NCBI GenBank assembly: GCA_963513935.1
Contig: OY740772.1
Coordinates: 9,876,607 to 9,940,606, forward strand
From: Aphrophora alni
Taxonomy: Eukaryota; Arthropoda; Insecta; Hemiptera; Aphrophoridae
Direction: 5' to 3'
DNA length: 64,000 nt
Part shown: positions 22,782 to 35,351 of the stretch, in pieces
Numbering within the stretch: the stretch's first letter is position 1
Layout: each line of letters starts with the position of its first letter
Notes under the pieces: generated by a model
The model's database searches: none
What the model was told of the DNA's origin: nothing
Seen by the model: the letters and a program-made list of their open reading frames with translations, nothing else
Made by a program: the position numbers and the translations under genes

Positions 22782-22827
22782 ACACCTGACGAAGCCGGCT
22801 GTGAACGGCGAAACAGCGCTGTAGTGT
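22782..22827 (+). ncRNA. Hammerhead-ribozyme-like motif (best copy)
   Basis: Stem I ACAC (22782-22785) pairs with GTGT (22824-22827). The core CTGACGA is at 22786-22792. Stem II GCCG/CGGC (22794-22797/22806-22809) follows, then GAAA (22810-22813). Stem III is the palindrome ACAGCGCTGT, then A at the cleavage position (TA, 22822-22823). This meets the CUGANGA...GAAA...UH consensus of type-I hammerheads, known from Penelope-like elements and retrozymes. One extra A (22793) lies between core and stem II. A structured hairpin without catalysis is the alternative. Confidence 0.5.
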
Positions 22828-23129
22828 TTCTACAACAAAAAAAGAATTGCTCTGACAACTAAAAAAGGTAACTAATATTATATATATATATCAGCAATTC
22901 GTAAAAAGCGAATAAACTTTAAAGTTTTACAAAAGATTATAAAGAATATAATATTATTTTGTAATTCCATCATTTTTTATTTGAAAATAAGGAATGAATC
23001 TCGACGGTATTTAATTGAATCTATCTATATAACGTAACTTCAAAGTGTCAAGTTTGTATAGTGTTTCGGTATGTTAATACAAAAATAGCAACCACTCCGA
23101 AGGACACCCTGTATTTAAAGCAAAACTGG

Positions 23130-24480
23130 CGAGTTTTCTATAGTTGTGGTCTCTGTGTAGAAACATTATGCAATGAAAACACAAACAATAAGAAATATAA
23201 GCGATGTATTAAAATATTATATAAGCGAAAAATCCTATTACAGTATCGACTTGTCTGTTATAGACATGTGTTCGACACACACACACTTTCTCTCCTCCTC
23301 CATATTTCACTCATCCTTTCGACTGCATTGTATTGTTTATTATGTATATTTTAAATATTGTTATTATATATGATTTTCCTTTCTAGCCTTGGGAGAGGGT
23401 TCTTTGAAACCACTACAGATTCTGACTCTATATATTTTTACTAAATTTTTACCGAAATGTTTCAAACCTGATGATTAAAAAAGGTTTCAAGCAATTAGAA
23501 TATTAAGATTTATTTTTTTAAAAGACAAAATAACCTTCAGTTATCATCGCTTCATAAAAAAGGAAGAACAGATTTTAAAATAAAAACTCCAAATTCTCTT
23601 ATAGCGGTTAGGGTCGGAAAAGAAGTAGGTAAAGAGAAAACTGTTATGAAAAATAAAAAGATGAATCCAATCCAAGATTACATGTGAAAGATCTGTAGAG
23701 CCACCGGGATTGCTTCTACTTGGAAGATGTACAAACTTCTGTTGTTATTCAACGAAACCTTGTAACATTTTATACTTGCATCATTATATTTGTATTACTT
23801 TCAGCCTATTGTCAGACTTTAACGTAGACATCAATAATACGTATACAAAACCTTACAATGTTTATTCAATGAGAAACCATAGGTGGATGGTGTGTGACAA
23901 GTATTGTGTTGTAGGAGAAGTGGGGAGCTTGGTTTGATTAAAGTTTGGAGGAAATTTATGGTTTAACTTGGTGACGTCATCATCGATGAAATAAAATTGT
24001 CTTTCAAAGTCTTCAATAACGTGAGTCACGTGACTGATGACAGATTACCTTAATTTTATTGTAGAGAAAGTATTTTGGAGTTAAACGATTATCGGTTTAT
24101 CGGTTTACAGTTACAGCTTTCCTTTCATTTACTTCACCCTACACTTACAATAAATGGAGTTATACTGTATATTGTAATGTTTTCAAAACCCTCTGTCTCT
24201 GTTCCTGACAATACTATTATATTTCATTATCATTACATTTGTTACGTTATTTTCTAGTTACGTGCCAAAAGTTTGATTGGTAGGATTTCAAATCGTTTTA
24301 TTTTTTAACGCTTTGATTTCAGTCTGCGTGACTTTACGCGTCTAAAATTATTCTAAAATTTTCTTTACTCCTCACTAAGATTCGGTTTTTACCAAAATTG
24401 CATTGCGTTGATGCTTCTACCAGCGTTGTTTAAGCCTACTCGTGTATTTCAAAACCATTACAATTATTTTTTAAATGTAG
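23130..24480. repeat. Repeat family B, copy 1
   Basis: Diverged direct repeat of 31640-33260. The strongest match is 23800-24120 with 32335-32700 (GGTGACGTCATCATCGAT, TATACAAAACCTTAC). The match continues to GCATTGCGTTGATGCTTC. The copy lacks the insertion found at 32821-33030 in copy 2. It is non-coding and the family is unknown. Confidence 0.75.
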
Positions 24481-26329
24481 ATATTTATTTTATAAGAATA
24501 AAATTTTTTCAACTTTTAAAAATGGGTAAATAAAATTTGTAAATTATTTTATTTGCGTATATTGAAAGAAGAGATAAAAACCCACAATTTGCAACAAATA
24601 ACATTAAATTTAAAGTGGGATAGAGACATCAACATGTTCATATAATCACGTTTTGAAGTTATGGCTTGTTATACTCAATATTCTTAAAATTCTTAAAACA
24701 TTTTATTATTTTACTTTTTTCAAAAACTTACTTTATTTTTATTAAAATTTTAAGCGTGATTACTTAAGTTTTCAAAAATTATATTTTTATTATTCGATTC
24801 TTCAAAATTATCGGACGTTTTTATGTTCAGTTTTAATTTGTTTAAACTTGTATCTATTTTAAATTTCATTTCGGTTAAATGTCTTTTCGGCTACAGAAGT
24901 GAGTTCGCTATGTTTCGATTTGCCAACCTGTAGATAAGTTATTAATGAAGTATTAAAGATTTAAATGGATTTCTGGTCACTTTTTATTATTCATTGGTCT
25001 CTCCCGAGGGTGATTCGCCGTTTACTTATTCCTTCAGATTATCACATCTTTATTTATTTATTCTGTTCTTCGTAACTGAGATTTTTCACTCTTTGGTTGT
25101 AGTTTAACAAAGTTCGCCAAAGTTAATAAATGGACTTTGAACTCCATCTATTGTTGATATCGATGACACATTAACACATTAGTAATTTAAAAAACATAAA
25201 GTAAAATGACAAAAATTTAAGTTTACACTTTTAATAACCATAGAGATGGGACCTTAACAACACAGGAGGACAACATGTTACAGAGGTGGATATAAGTTAA
25301 GGATATGACGGAATGAGCAATTAGAGAGGTTGTACACAGAGCTCAAAAAAGTATTGGAGATTAAAACATCATTAAGAAGGTAAAATTCTTACTCACAAAC
25401 AGTGCTAGAAGAGAGTAGGTTAGGTTGTTAAAAAGAGAGGGGAAGAGATGTTTGGATAAGACCAGAAATATTATAGTCTGAAGACAGAGACGAGTGGCTA
25501 AAAAGAGTTTTAGAGCCTAGAAGACTGTAGGTAGTATATGTCTATCATATGTTGAGTAGTGAATGTATGAGGAGAGGTATCATGCAGTAGGTAACTATAT
25601 TATATGTATTAACTTTGATTTACATTTCACCGTACTTACTCTTTACAAAGTAATGAAATCCCCGAGACAGACTGTTTCGCCAGAACCTGTAAACAAATAC
25701 ATTAATAACAATTTGTAAATAATTGGAATTTGTTTTTCTTGTCTTGATGAAACTTTATTAGCTCCTACTAAACTAGAGATGATTATATGAAATGTAGATT
25801 AGCTTTGACATCGTACACAGCAACTCTCAGATTTATGTTTTCACCAATATACATATTGTTACTATATAAAGTAGAAAATGTTAATTTTATTGTAATTAAA
25901 AAGTCATGCTACAATTTATTTAGCAGCAATTTTTAATTGGATCATAAATTTTCTCATTTGTACAATTCTATAAATAAATAACGACTATTTTGTGAAACAT
26001 CATTTTTCAATTTTGTTTTTATATTATTTTAAAACATTTTTTATGGCTTGAAACGATTTGGAACAAATAAGTTTAGGTTTTAGTTTTAATTGAACACTGA
26101 TAAAAATCTGTTAAATTTACAATCTATTGAATAGTTTAACGAATTCGAAAATTATCAATTATGTTTTTTTCGATTTTTTAATAAAATTAAATGGTGCAAA
26201 TTTTAAAATGATTTTGAATTTGATGCACTCTACTCAAGGGTTTGAACTCCGATTGACCCCTATCTATGCCCTAGTTACGTTAGTTTCTCATTGTTAATGG
26301 TATAACTGGCATAAGTTTATTTGTAAATC
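24481..26329. other. Intergenic, nothing recognised
   Basis: AT-rich. 25230-25580 is G/A-rich but not coding. No element identified. Confidence 0.4.
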
Positions 26330-26740
26330 AATATTTACGACAGTTTTATTTTTTGTGTTTGTATTATAACTAATGTCTTATAAAAGACTTATAAAAGTCT
26401 GTAATTAATATTACAATAATAACTTACCTTATACAAAATTTAATTATTAGTCAAAGACTAGTAATTCATAAATCTAATTTAAGACGAGTTAGCTATAATT
26501 TCGTTATTCAAAACGTAATTATTGAGCTTTGTTATCGTCCCTGTTGTGTAGTTAAAGGGTAATCGATGCCGTCACCAAAAAGGAATGAAATTAGCATCCA
26601 AAGTGACCCAAGGTTCCCTTAGTATTTATTGCTAACTTTAATCTGATTTACTTAATGTGTAAATAATTTGTGGATACGAGGTCAAGTCAATTCAATAAAT
26701 TGCTTTACATTATTAACTCACCAATATACACAAAACTAAA
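26330..26740. repeat. Repeat family D, copy 1
   Basis: Three direct copies exist (26330-26740, 30190-30490, 33880-34290). Each carries GTCCCTGTTGTGTAGTTAAA, GAAATTAGCATCCAAAG and GTAAATAATTTGTGGATAC. Non-coding. Confidence 0.75.
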
Positions 26741-26819
26741 GTGTAAAAACACACGCAAACTCAATGCTAAATATTGAATGTAACAGCAGATATTTCTTGT
26801 TGAAACTACAGGAAATTAA

Positions 26820-26965
26820 ACATTCTTAAAGGATTAAATAAAGCAATAAAGCTAAAGTTTCAAAAATATTTAATAATATAAATGAGCTACAATTGTTTCG
26901 CCTTGCGTCATCAACGAGCAACAGTTTAGTTTTATTGCTTTATTTAATCCTTTAAATGCTAAATG
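26820..26965. mobile_element. Fold-back element with central YTGATGA...GAAAC motif
   Basis: Arms of 23 bp (AAAGGATTAAATAAAGCAAT and inverse) at about 26828-26851 and 26933-26955. In the spacer the minus strand of 26885-26924 reads TTGATGA, a short CG-rich hairpin, GAAAC and a palindrome ACAATTGT. This is a diverged version of the motif at 22782-22827, but without a pairing stem I. Confidence 0.6.
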
Positions 26966-27755
26966 TTTGAGTTAACACAGAACTTCGTTCAGCTAGGTCA
27001 ATACTGATGTCTTAAAAACTAAAACAGAAATAATTAATTTGGAAAAGTAGTAAAAAAGTGGTTAAAAGTTCGAGAAATCGAAGTACAAACTATAAGAGAG
27101 AACACTGTACAAAATGTATTATATATCCACACTCAGAAACAAATACTAAACAAAACAAAAGTAGTAGTTGTAATTTAAGAAAATGGCAACTCAGGAGTTA
27201 TCTGTTATAGAACTAATGAATCGTAGATACTTTTTATGAAGGTCTAACAACTTAAATAAAATGTTAGTAAATGTTGTTTTGTTGTCTAACCTGCGAAATA
27301 AACTGTCATATTTGAGCGAAAAAGTTACAAGTTTAACCAATGAACAAACGTAACAGTTAAAAACCTACACAGGATAGAAGCAATACAATTAACATCTGTG
27401 TGTTTTAATATATAAACTGAAAAATGGTACAGCTAATGACATAAGCATTCACTGTGTGGCTCTTGGTGGTAACAGGTTTACTCTGTTTGTTCATTTGCTA
27501 ACATTCCGTATAAAAGAACTAGTTGGTGGACTATATATTTACCAACATAAAGACCTCGATTTACTTAGGTTTCATAAAACCAGTTTCGCTTGGGTGTCTT
27601 AATGTTTCCAACAAACCGAACATTTATGACTTTTTTTGGTTTTTAATGAATTAAAAATGAAAGTTAAAAAAAAAATAAATAAATAAACCAGGTTTATTTT
27701 CTGGAGGGATAAATCTACCAAACTTAGACTTTAGCTTTCGAGTTGCACAATATGC
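26966..27755. other. Intergenic, nothing recognised
   Basis: No supported feature. Confidence 0.4.
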
Positions 27756-27759
27756 ATTA

Positions 27760-28080
27760 CACACAAGGGGTTTTAAAGCCCTAACCTATATTTTCTAATC
27801 TAATCTACATTAGGACATTAACGCTATTGTTTTCAGAAATATTAAAATATTACTGAGGCAAAAATTTCCTTACTGAAACATAAGTGACGCACATTTAAAT
27901 TACAAACTGAATTTATCTCCTTCAATAACAATAGTTGTAGCAAATAATATGTTACATACGTGTTTAAGAAAATTATTTTTTATTTTCATAAATCCAATTT
28001 AGTTATCTACTTTGTTGCATGGTAACCTTAACTGAGGCTAGAATCGTAAATGTTTTATCCATTATGTTTTCATAAAAAAA
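27760..28080. repeat. Repeat family F, copy 1
   Basis: Diverged direct copy of 36270-36600: CCTAACCTATATTTTCTAAT, AGATATTAAAATATTAC-like words and a closing TTTTCATAAAA. Non-coding. Confidence 0.7.
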
Positions 28081-28269
28081 ATTTAAAAAATGTAAAAACA
28101 AATTAAAATTGTAAATTTACAAATGAGTAGAAATTTTAATGAGTATTAAATAAGAATCTAATCTCATTTTGGTAGTGATGTGCCTCGTAGTAGGATGGAT
28201 ATGAACTTAATTTTTTAAACAAGTAAACAACAAACAACAGAAAAATCCAATAAAATTTTGCATCACAAT

Positions 28270-28580
28270 TATATTTCAATGCCTATTCATTGTCTATATG
28301 ACACAGTAAAGCACCAATTATATTTATTTATTTAACTAGGTCAAGTTTTAACCCTTGACAACATACACAAGAAGACCACCGCACTTGTACATCAAGGCAC
28401 ATTATGTTTGTATTTATCTTTCATATTTTTTTTTCATCAGCTCTCTTATATTTTGCATTGACGACATATATATTTGACAAAGAATAAACAAAGCGACAGT
28501 GCAATTTATTGTACAGCCAGTTTTAAAAGAGTCATTATTCTCATGTAAAGTAGCGAAACAATTGACCTATATGAAAGAAT
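28270..28580. repeat. Repeat family E, copy 1
   Basis: Related to 48610-48900 (direct) and 37690-37960 (inverted). Shared words are AAAGCACCAATT, ACTTGTACATCAA, GACAGTGCAATTTA and TGTACAGCCAGTTT. Non-coding. Confidence 0.7.
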
Positions 28581-29095
28581 ACAGTAAACATATGAGACAT
28601 ATTAGTAACAAAGTGAATTTACTGTTTAAGCACATAATGGGGAAACCACTTTAGAACACAGATGGAGATCAACTCTATTAATAATATTTGATTTTTGAAT
28701 GGAGGTTAAACTAAGGTAAAGTTACTAACCATACCAATTAATTAAGGTGTTCTTACTTTTGTGGTCATGAGACTTTGGGTGTCTTTCCACGAAATGAATC
28801 AATTGTGGAATATAATTTTCTCTTTATAGAACCCAATTGGAATTCATCCCAGATCTTCTCACTAGTCAAATACAAACTTTATATTAGGAATTAGGGAGAT
28901 AATTAGTTCGAAAAATAATCTCAAGTTCTTTTGAATAAATCAGAATGACAACAATTATTATTGTGACAGAGCTGGAAAACTGATGGAATACCTTACCTTG
29001 CTATTGAGGTGAACGTGGAGCCTTTGAGTGGGTAGAAAGGTTCAGTGGAGACCGCCGGTAGGAATGGACGATAACCATAACCAGACGTACTTGAC

Positions 29096-29245
<150 letters not shown>

Positions 29246-29249
29246 TCTA

Positions 29250-30189
29250 AGGTGAATTAGATAATAAGAAGAGATACACGAGAACTGCTAAAAGACTGAG
29301 CAAACTTTATATAGAGAAACACTTATGATTGCCCAAAATTAAATGAGTAAAGTAGAATCAGGTTTATCTGACAGAATAGTTGGAATAAATCTGGATTATT
29401 AATTATAAAGTAACATTTGATTGAACCGTTTAAAGGTGAATAGGGGAGACGCATTTTATAATCATACTAAAGAAAAATTTAGTAATTGAAGACTGGACTA
29501 TTGTTGTATAATTGAAATAGAAGAACCCCGGCGGGAATCTCGTTTGATTCCAAACAAGTTGTATAGAGGGTAGAATCTACTTTTGATTTTTAAGCAATGT
29601 TCATAACAAATCTTTCTTTTCAGTATTTTTTATTTAAGGAGATTAAGTTTTGGGAACACGATTTCATGTGAAATTGAGTTAAAATATTGTTGAAATGAGA
29701 GGGATTGGCTGGTTTGGGAGAATTATACAAGAGATAAAAGGAGATTATAAGATATTGGAATAATCATTAGGTTTACAAAGTACAATGATGTATGATTACA
29801 TCTCCCAGTCAGTCATTCCAGGCAAAGTCAAGGCTTAAAATATAACGTGATAAACAATCTGTCCGAAACAATGCGAAATATAATCTGTTAAATACAGTAT
29901 ACATTTATCAATACTGCTAGAGTGAAACGCTTGATTCATAAAAATTAATATCACCCATAACAATTTTAGGAAATTCTGAAATCTAGTAGAACGAAGAGAA
30001 GAGAGAGAGGGAAATGGAGAATTCAGGACTCCATTATTAAATAGTCATAAAAAAGTCTAAATTAAAAATAATGTAACAAGTGTAAATTTAATAAAATCAA
30101 AAGTTTTTAAACGGAGCAAACATTACAGATTGTGGTGTTAGTACCATAAATGATATCCCATTTAATAAAAACTACCGAAGTAAGTAATT
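29250..30189. other. Intergenic, nothing recognised
   Basis: No supported feature apart from short purine runs. Confidence 0.4.
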
Positions 30190-30490
30190 AATAATAATTT
30201 GTCATATACAACCGTAATTATTTATCAGAAAACGCTCATAAATAAGTAACATTTTAAACTTAATTAGGTTAAATTATAATATTCAGAACATAAATATAGT
30301 AGTTTTGTTTTTTTCCCTGTTTTATAGTTAAAGAGAAATCAAAGCTGTCACCAAAAGGGACTGAAATTAGTATCGAAAGTAACCCAAGATTTCCTAATTA
30401 ATTTTATTGCTGAGTTTCATCGGGTTTGTTTAATTTGTAAATAATTTGTGGATACCAAGTCAGCTCAACTTTGATATTTGTTGTTAGAAT
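30190..30490. repeat. Repeat family D, copy 2
   Basis: Diverged direct copy; GTAAATAATTTGTGGATACC near 30437 is the best-conserved block. Confidence 0.7.
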
Positions 30491-30904
30491 TTGTTCTCAT
30501 AAGTGTACAAAAAAAGGACGCGAAAACATTCTCTCACATCTATACACAAAAATGGTATTTGTCCTTAACTCGTTTAACGTAGCAGGCGAAATCATTGGTC
30601 GGCTAGAATAATAAAAAAATGGAAGTTACAAAATAAAAAAAATGTGTTTTATTATTTTTCCTTTAAACATGGAATTCCACCAAGAACCTTCGGTCTCAAT
30701 ATTAATGACAATTTTTTATTTTGTTACACTAAGTCTTGTGTTTGTACATATCAGAAAACTTTGGTTTGTAACATATCACAAAATATCTCACACACGCAAA
30801 CATAAAACTAAAGTATTAAATTAATAAAATCATTTAATGCCATTTAAAAAAAATCCAATTTGGCAGTTATTTGTCCAAAAAATGATCTGTGATCACCGAT
30901 AAAA

Positions 30905-31170
30905 AAGGTAAGAATATTAAAGTCGACCATTGATAACGTCGCTGTATTGGATTGTTTACATGTAATTATTTTGAAAATTGCTGATAAAATAAAACCCTGT
31001 GCTAATGTATTTTAAATTACAAGACAAGTTTTTCTGTCTGGGATCTTAGTCTAACCTCGGGTGAAAGTTTCATCTTTCAGTTAGTTTACTTATTATTGGA
31101 AATCGATTATAAAACACTTAACCTTATAGAAGTATCTAAGGTCTTGCCAATATCCTATGTAACAAAATAA
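30905..31170 (+). repeat. Repeat family A, copy 1
   Basis: Related to 41640-41880 (same strand) and 43120-43345 (opposite strand). Shared parts: GTGCTAATGTATTTTAAA, GGTGAAAGTTTCA, AAATCGATTATAAAACACTT and AACCTTATA. The middle is rich in short complementary words. Unidentified, probably a short transposable element. Confidence 0.65.
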
Positions 31171-31450
31171 ATCAATTACAACCATGCATGAAATCTATAT
31201 CTCTTCATATTAAATGAATATATAATTAAATATATGCTCAAGTTTCAAAAGAAGGACGATGGAAGGATATAGTGTACAACGCCAAAATCAATACAAGATA
31301 TTTTATGCTCTGTGATCCTGTTAAACGACAAATTGAACGAAATTGTAGAGCCGATTTTTAGAAATTAGATTTATTATAACAGCTCCTTGGATGTTTTCCC
31401 GTTTCTTTTACATGTAACTAAATATACAAATATTTGAAGAGATGACCAAA

Positions 31451-31474
31451 CCTAACCTAACCTAACCTAACCTA
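31451..31474 (-). repeat. Interstitial telomere-like (TTAGG)n
   Basis: Four perfect CCTAA units and a partial fifth. TTAGG is the canonical insect telomere repeat, so this also supports an insect source. Confidence 0.85.
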
Positions 31475-32861
31475 TAAGTTGTATTTGGGTCCTTAGAGGC
31501 TTGTTCGTAATTGTTAGAGCAGGGTATTAACGGTAAAAAAACAATGAAATCTGCATTGAGGAAATCACACACTTTCTCAAAATTGACAATCAAAACAAAG
31601 AAATCACTCATCATGTAAGATTAATATGTTTCAGGAAATGTAGAGTATTAGAGATTTGTATTGTTGTGGCAAATGTGTAGAAAAATATTTCAAAATGAAA
31701 AGACAAACATAAGAAAATTATTCCACGCGAAGAAGAATGATAAACAAAATCCAGTTATGGACTTATCGTTGTAGACTATTGTTTGCCTCTCTTACAATCT
31801 CCCTAACTTTCTTTTCTTCCTATCTCTCTTCTATTGTTATCAGTAATAGATTTCATTGTATTTTGAACATGTAATTCTAGCCTTCAAGATTGTACACCAG
31901 CCTCTTAACAGTGAACCATGCATGGGGACTAAGTATAATATGCAACATAAAGATTGTCTATGTGTTGTGGATATATATTACACGACTGTGTTTGTGGATC
32001 TGATGATGAGAAACTCTTAATAAAAATAAAAACTACAAGAAGGACTATGACGGACCTAAATAATGTAATATATTAAAAATGTATTGTATTCTTCGTTATC
32101 TATGCCCTTCTTCGTTATTAAATTTTATTTTGAAGCAACTTTTTGGGGAGGAGGAAGGCTAACTTTGAAACCTTTATGTTTTTCACAAAGAACCCCATTC
32201 AGTAATTGTAGGGAAATCCTTCAACATTTACAATTTTGTTTTCAAACTAGTCTGTAGATAGTCTGGTAGTTGTACAAAAGTCTGTTATTATTGATCAACA
32301 AAATCCCAAACTATGTAACTTGTATCACTTTAGTTTGACTCGATTCAACCTATTGTCCACACTTTAACATGAACTGTCAGTATTATGTATACAAAACCTT
32401 ACGATGTTTACTCAGGGAAAAACCACAGAGAGAGGAATGCTAGAGTATGCAACATGTATTGTGCTGTTAGAGGGTAGGAGGGATTTTGATTAAAGCTTGG
32501 GGGAAATTTATGATTTAATTTGGTGACGTCATCATCGATAAAATAAAATTGTGTTTCAAAGTGTTCAATAAAGTGACCACGTGACTGATTTACATTACTT
32601 TTATTGTGGAGAAAGTATTTTAGAGTTAGAATTTATTTCGCTTTTTGTGCCTGTTTGAAAGCTCTTTTACCGGTTTGACAGTTTACAGTTACAGTTTTTC
32701 TTCGATTTAATCCACCCCAGACTTGTAGATCGTACATTTTGTAACATTGTCAAAGGCCATTTTGAATTTTAGGCCACTCTCTGTTCCTGCCAATACTCCT
32801 ATATTTTAATATGGTTAGATATATTAAATGCTGAGCTTGACTTATGAGAAAAATTATACAG

Positions 32862-33028
32862 TATAACAAACACACAGAACACAATTCTCATAAAAAATAG
32901 CCTAAGTATCAGACGCGTTTCAACGAAAAGGTCGTCCTCTTCAGTGATACACCAGCTACACCAACCAAACCACAACAAGTTTGGTTGGTGTATTTTTTAT
33001 GAGAATTGTGTTCTGTGTGTTTGTTATA
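32862..33028. mobile_element. Fold-back element with perfect 38-bp arms
   Basis: Arms 32862-32899 and 32991-33028 are exact reverse complements. Between them lie a hammerhead-like motif (minus strand) and a 12-bp hairpin CACCAACCAAAC/GTTTGGTTGGTG (32959-32970/32979-32990) that abuts the right arm. The RNA would fold as a branched structure. Its absence from the related repeat at 24.2 kb supports insertion. Confidence 0.82.
32906..32950 (-). ncRNA. Hammerhead-ribozyme-like motif in fold-back
   Basis: Minus strand: stem I GTATCA pairs perfectly with TGATAC. The core CTGAAGA is followed by one extra G, stem II GACGA/TCGTT with loop CCTTT, GAAA, a minimal stem III (AC GC GT) and C at the cleavage position. 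Short stem III is typical of hammerheads in Penelope-like elements. The extra base before stem II is shared with the copies at 22.8 and 40.0 kb. Confidence 0.5.
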
Positions 33029-33879
33029 TATGTTACTTTTTTCATTGAAACGTGGAAAAGGTTGGATTGGTACGATTTCATTTCGTTATGTTTTTAAATC
33101 TTTAATTTTTTTTCTTGTGTTTTCAGGTATAAAATTATTCTTCCATTTTCTGTACGTGCAAATAAAATTCGATTAATATTAGGATTGGTTGCGTTGATGC
33201 TTCCTTTGTGGTTGAGGAACCTGTATTTCAAATTTGAGAAAAGTACGATTATATTGTCACGTAAGAAAGAAGGGTGTAAGAAGAATTTTGTGAGATCTTG
33301 TGTTAGATTTTTTATTCTACATAATAATATCTTTTAGTAAATTACGAGAAATGTATGAACTCTAACCTTCTAAATCGTACTCTATAAGTATTTAAACAAC
33401 ATAGTAATAAAAATACATTTTTTCATGTTATTACTATATATTTAAACAAAATTAATTACACCTAACTTGAAACTATATTTTATGGATTAAAAACAAAAAA
33501 AATTTGTTCTGGCATTATTGACTTTTTATAATCGAAAATATATAAAAATCCTTTAGGTAAATTTTAGGAATTTTTTTAAAATTAAGGGTTTCTTCAATTT
33601 TCAACGTATTGCAATCCTATTTAAAACCATCAGGAGATTGTAGTTTACTTTAAAATATCCCAAATTTAAAAACTCAGAACAATTTTACATTATACGAAAA
33701 GAAATATGGATAATTTTGATTAAATCTGAATTTGAAAAACTATGATTGAGAGTTCAATAATGGTCTGATTTACCCAGTATCAATATCTCTGTTATAATAG
33801 CTTACAGTGTAACTTTTATAAGATACGAACTTGCCATGATTTTAAAACAATCAATTTGTTGGAACTGTTTATTTTGTAA

Positions 33880-34290
33880 ATTCATTGTTGTTTGATTCAA
33901 TTTTGTGTTTGTTTCATAACTGATATCTAATTATGTAACCAATAACAAAGTACGTAATTAATTTTACAATAATAATAATTTATCATAAATAAATTTAATG
34001 ATGTATCAAAAAGGATTAATAATAAAATAAAATAATATTAATAGAAATTAAATTAGATTTAATTATTCAAAATTTAATTGTTGTAGCTATGTTGATGTCC
34101 CTGTTGTGTACTTAAATGGAAATCGATGCTATCGGCAAAAGGGACTGAAATTAGCATCCAAAGAGAGCTCAGGATACCTACTTAGCATTTATTGCAGACC
34201 TTAATCTGATTTGCCTAATCGGTAAATAATTTGTGGATACCAGGTCAAGTCAACTAGAATAGTCGCTTTGAAGTTATTTGCTCTCTTGGA
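33880..34290. repeat. Repeat family D, copy 3
   Basis: Closest to copy 1. It follows family B in the same order as at 23-27 kb, so B and D may be parts of one larger unit. Confidence 0.75.
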
Positions 34291-34841
34291 TATTAAAACA
34301 ATAAGGGACACGAAAACATTGCACAAACTTTCTCCTAAAACTATTCACATAAACAAATACCAAGTAAATAAAAATTATTCAAATTAATTCTAAAGATCTT
34401 TGTTTGGACTAATGTGTTTTAACATTACTAATCCCAAGCTCTTCATGTGTATCAGAAGTTGCGTAAGGAAGGTCTGAGAGAACAATCGAATTATATGTAT
34501 ATAGATTTAACAAATCAATTTAGTGAAACACAATCCATTATCTTTCGATCTTTTCTATAGATTTCAACAATTAACTTTGTCGTAATGATTTTCCTAATTT
34601 CACTCCATTGTATTATAATATTTCTGTTATAAAAATAATATTATGTCGTTCTAGTTTATAAATGTAAAGAGATAACTTAAAGAGATGAGGTATAATTATA
34701 AAATATAATTACAAACATAACATGCCTTGTTGTACAAGTAAAATGGAGTTCTTTTCCATGTTATATAAATGTGACAACATAATTTTATCTTTGTTAATAT
34801 AGTGTAAGTGTATGATTTAGATTCTAATTGAAGGTATGTTA

Positions 34842-34847
<6 letters not shown>

Positions 34848-34878
<31 letters not shown>
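34848..34878. repeat. Poly(A) run
   Basis: More than 25 A with one G near its right end. No recognised retroposon body upstream. Confidence 0.7.
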
Positions 34879-34881
<3 letters not shown>

Positions 34882-34914
34882 ACACAATTTTATTTCTTTA
34901 GTTGAATTCTACAA

Positions 34915-34980
34915 TTTATTCGTATAGCTTATCTTGGTTTCGCCAGTTACGTCATTGACGAGGCTTATACAAAGAATACA
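34915..34980 (-). repeat. Diverged copy of the YTGANGA-GAAAC motif
   Basis: Minus strand: GTATAAGC and GCTATAC form a flanking stem around CTCGTCAATGACG, a short hairpin and GGCGAAAC. It aligns with the motif at 26.9 kb. The catalytic core is damaged. Confidence 0.45.
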
Positions 34981-35245
34981 AAATTAATAATATTAATAAA
35001 AATAATAATCCTGTCGCAACAGCTTGAAAAAGGCTATGTAAAATTCGATAACGTAATTTGTAGTGAGCATATTGAGTGTCTGTCGCTGTAATTTAAGTGT
35101 TTACAACCAATCGTTGCTCTACTCATGATGTTGTGTTAACATCATAACTTCTTAACACTCCCGGAGAGTGAGTAATTTCCTCACACCGGAAGGAATGTAC
35201 AGTAGACCAATCGGGAGATCTTGTATATGTAGACCAAACAAATAC

Positions 35246-35301
35246 ATACATACGAACATATCAAAAACAATATACTTTATTTTTCTACACTAAGGTAACA
35301 T

Positions 35302-35351
<50 letters not shown>

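Larger units (their letters stand above)
21149..23111 (+). mobile_element. Decayed DUF4817-type mariner element (1.96 kb) with both ends
   Basis: The left end GAGGGTGTTCCTTGAGGAAG and right end (inverse, CAGGGTGTCCTTCGGAG) are imperfect terminal inverted repeats. Both continue into the shared GCTATTTT...TTAATATACC-type sequence. TA flanks both ends (21147-21148, 23112-23113), the signature of mariner/Tc1 insertion. A run of more than 25 A (21297-21324) lies in the left leader. The transposase gene is broken, and the 3' third (about 22430-22920) seems to hold a foreign insertion with a hammerhead-like motif. Confidence 0.8.
31640..33260. repeat. Repeat family B, copy 2 (interrupted)
   Basis: Diverged direct copy of 23130-24480, extending from a TTGTGGCAAATGTGTAGAAA-like start to GCGTTGATGCTTCC. 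It is split by about 210 bp at 32821-33030 that copy 1 lacks; this is the fold-back element described separately. Confidence 0.72.
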
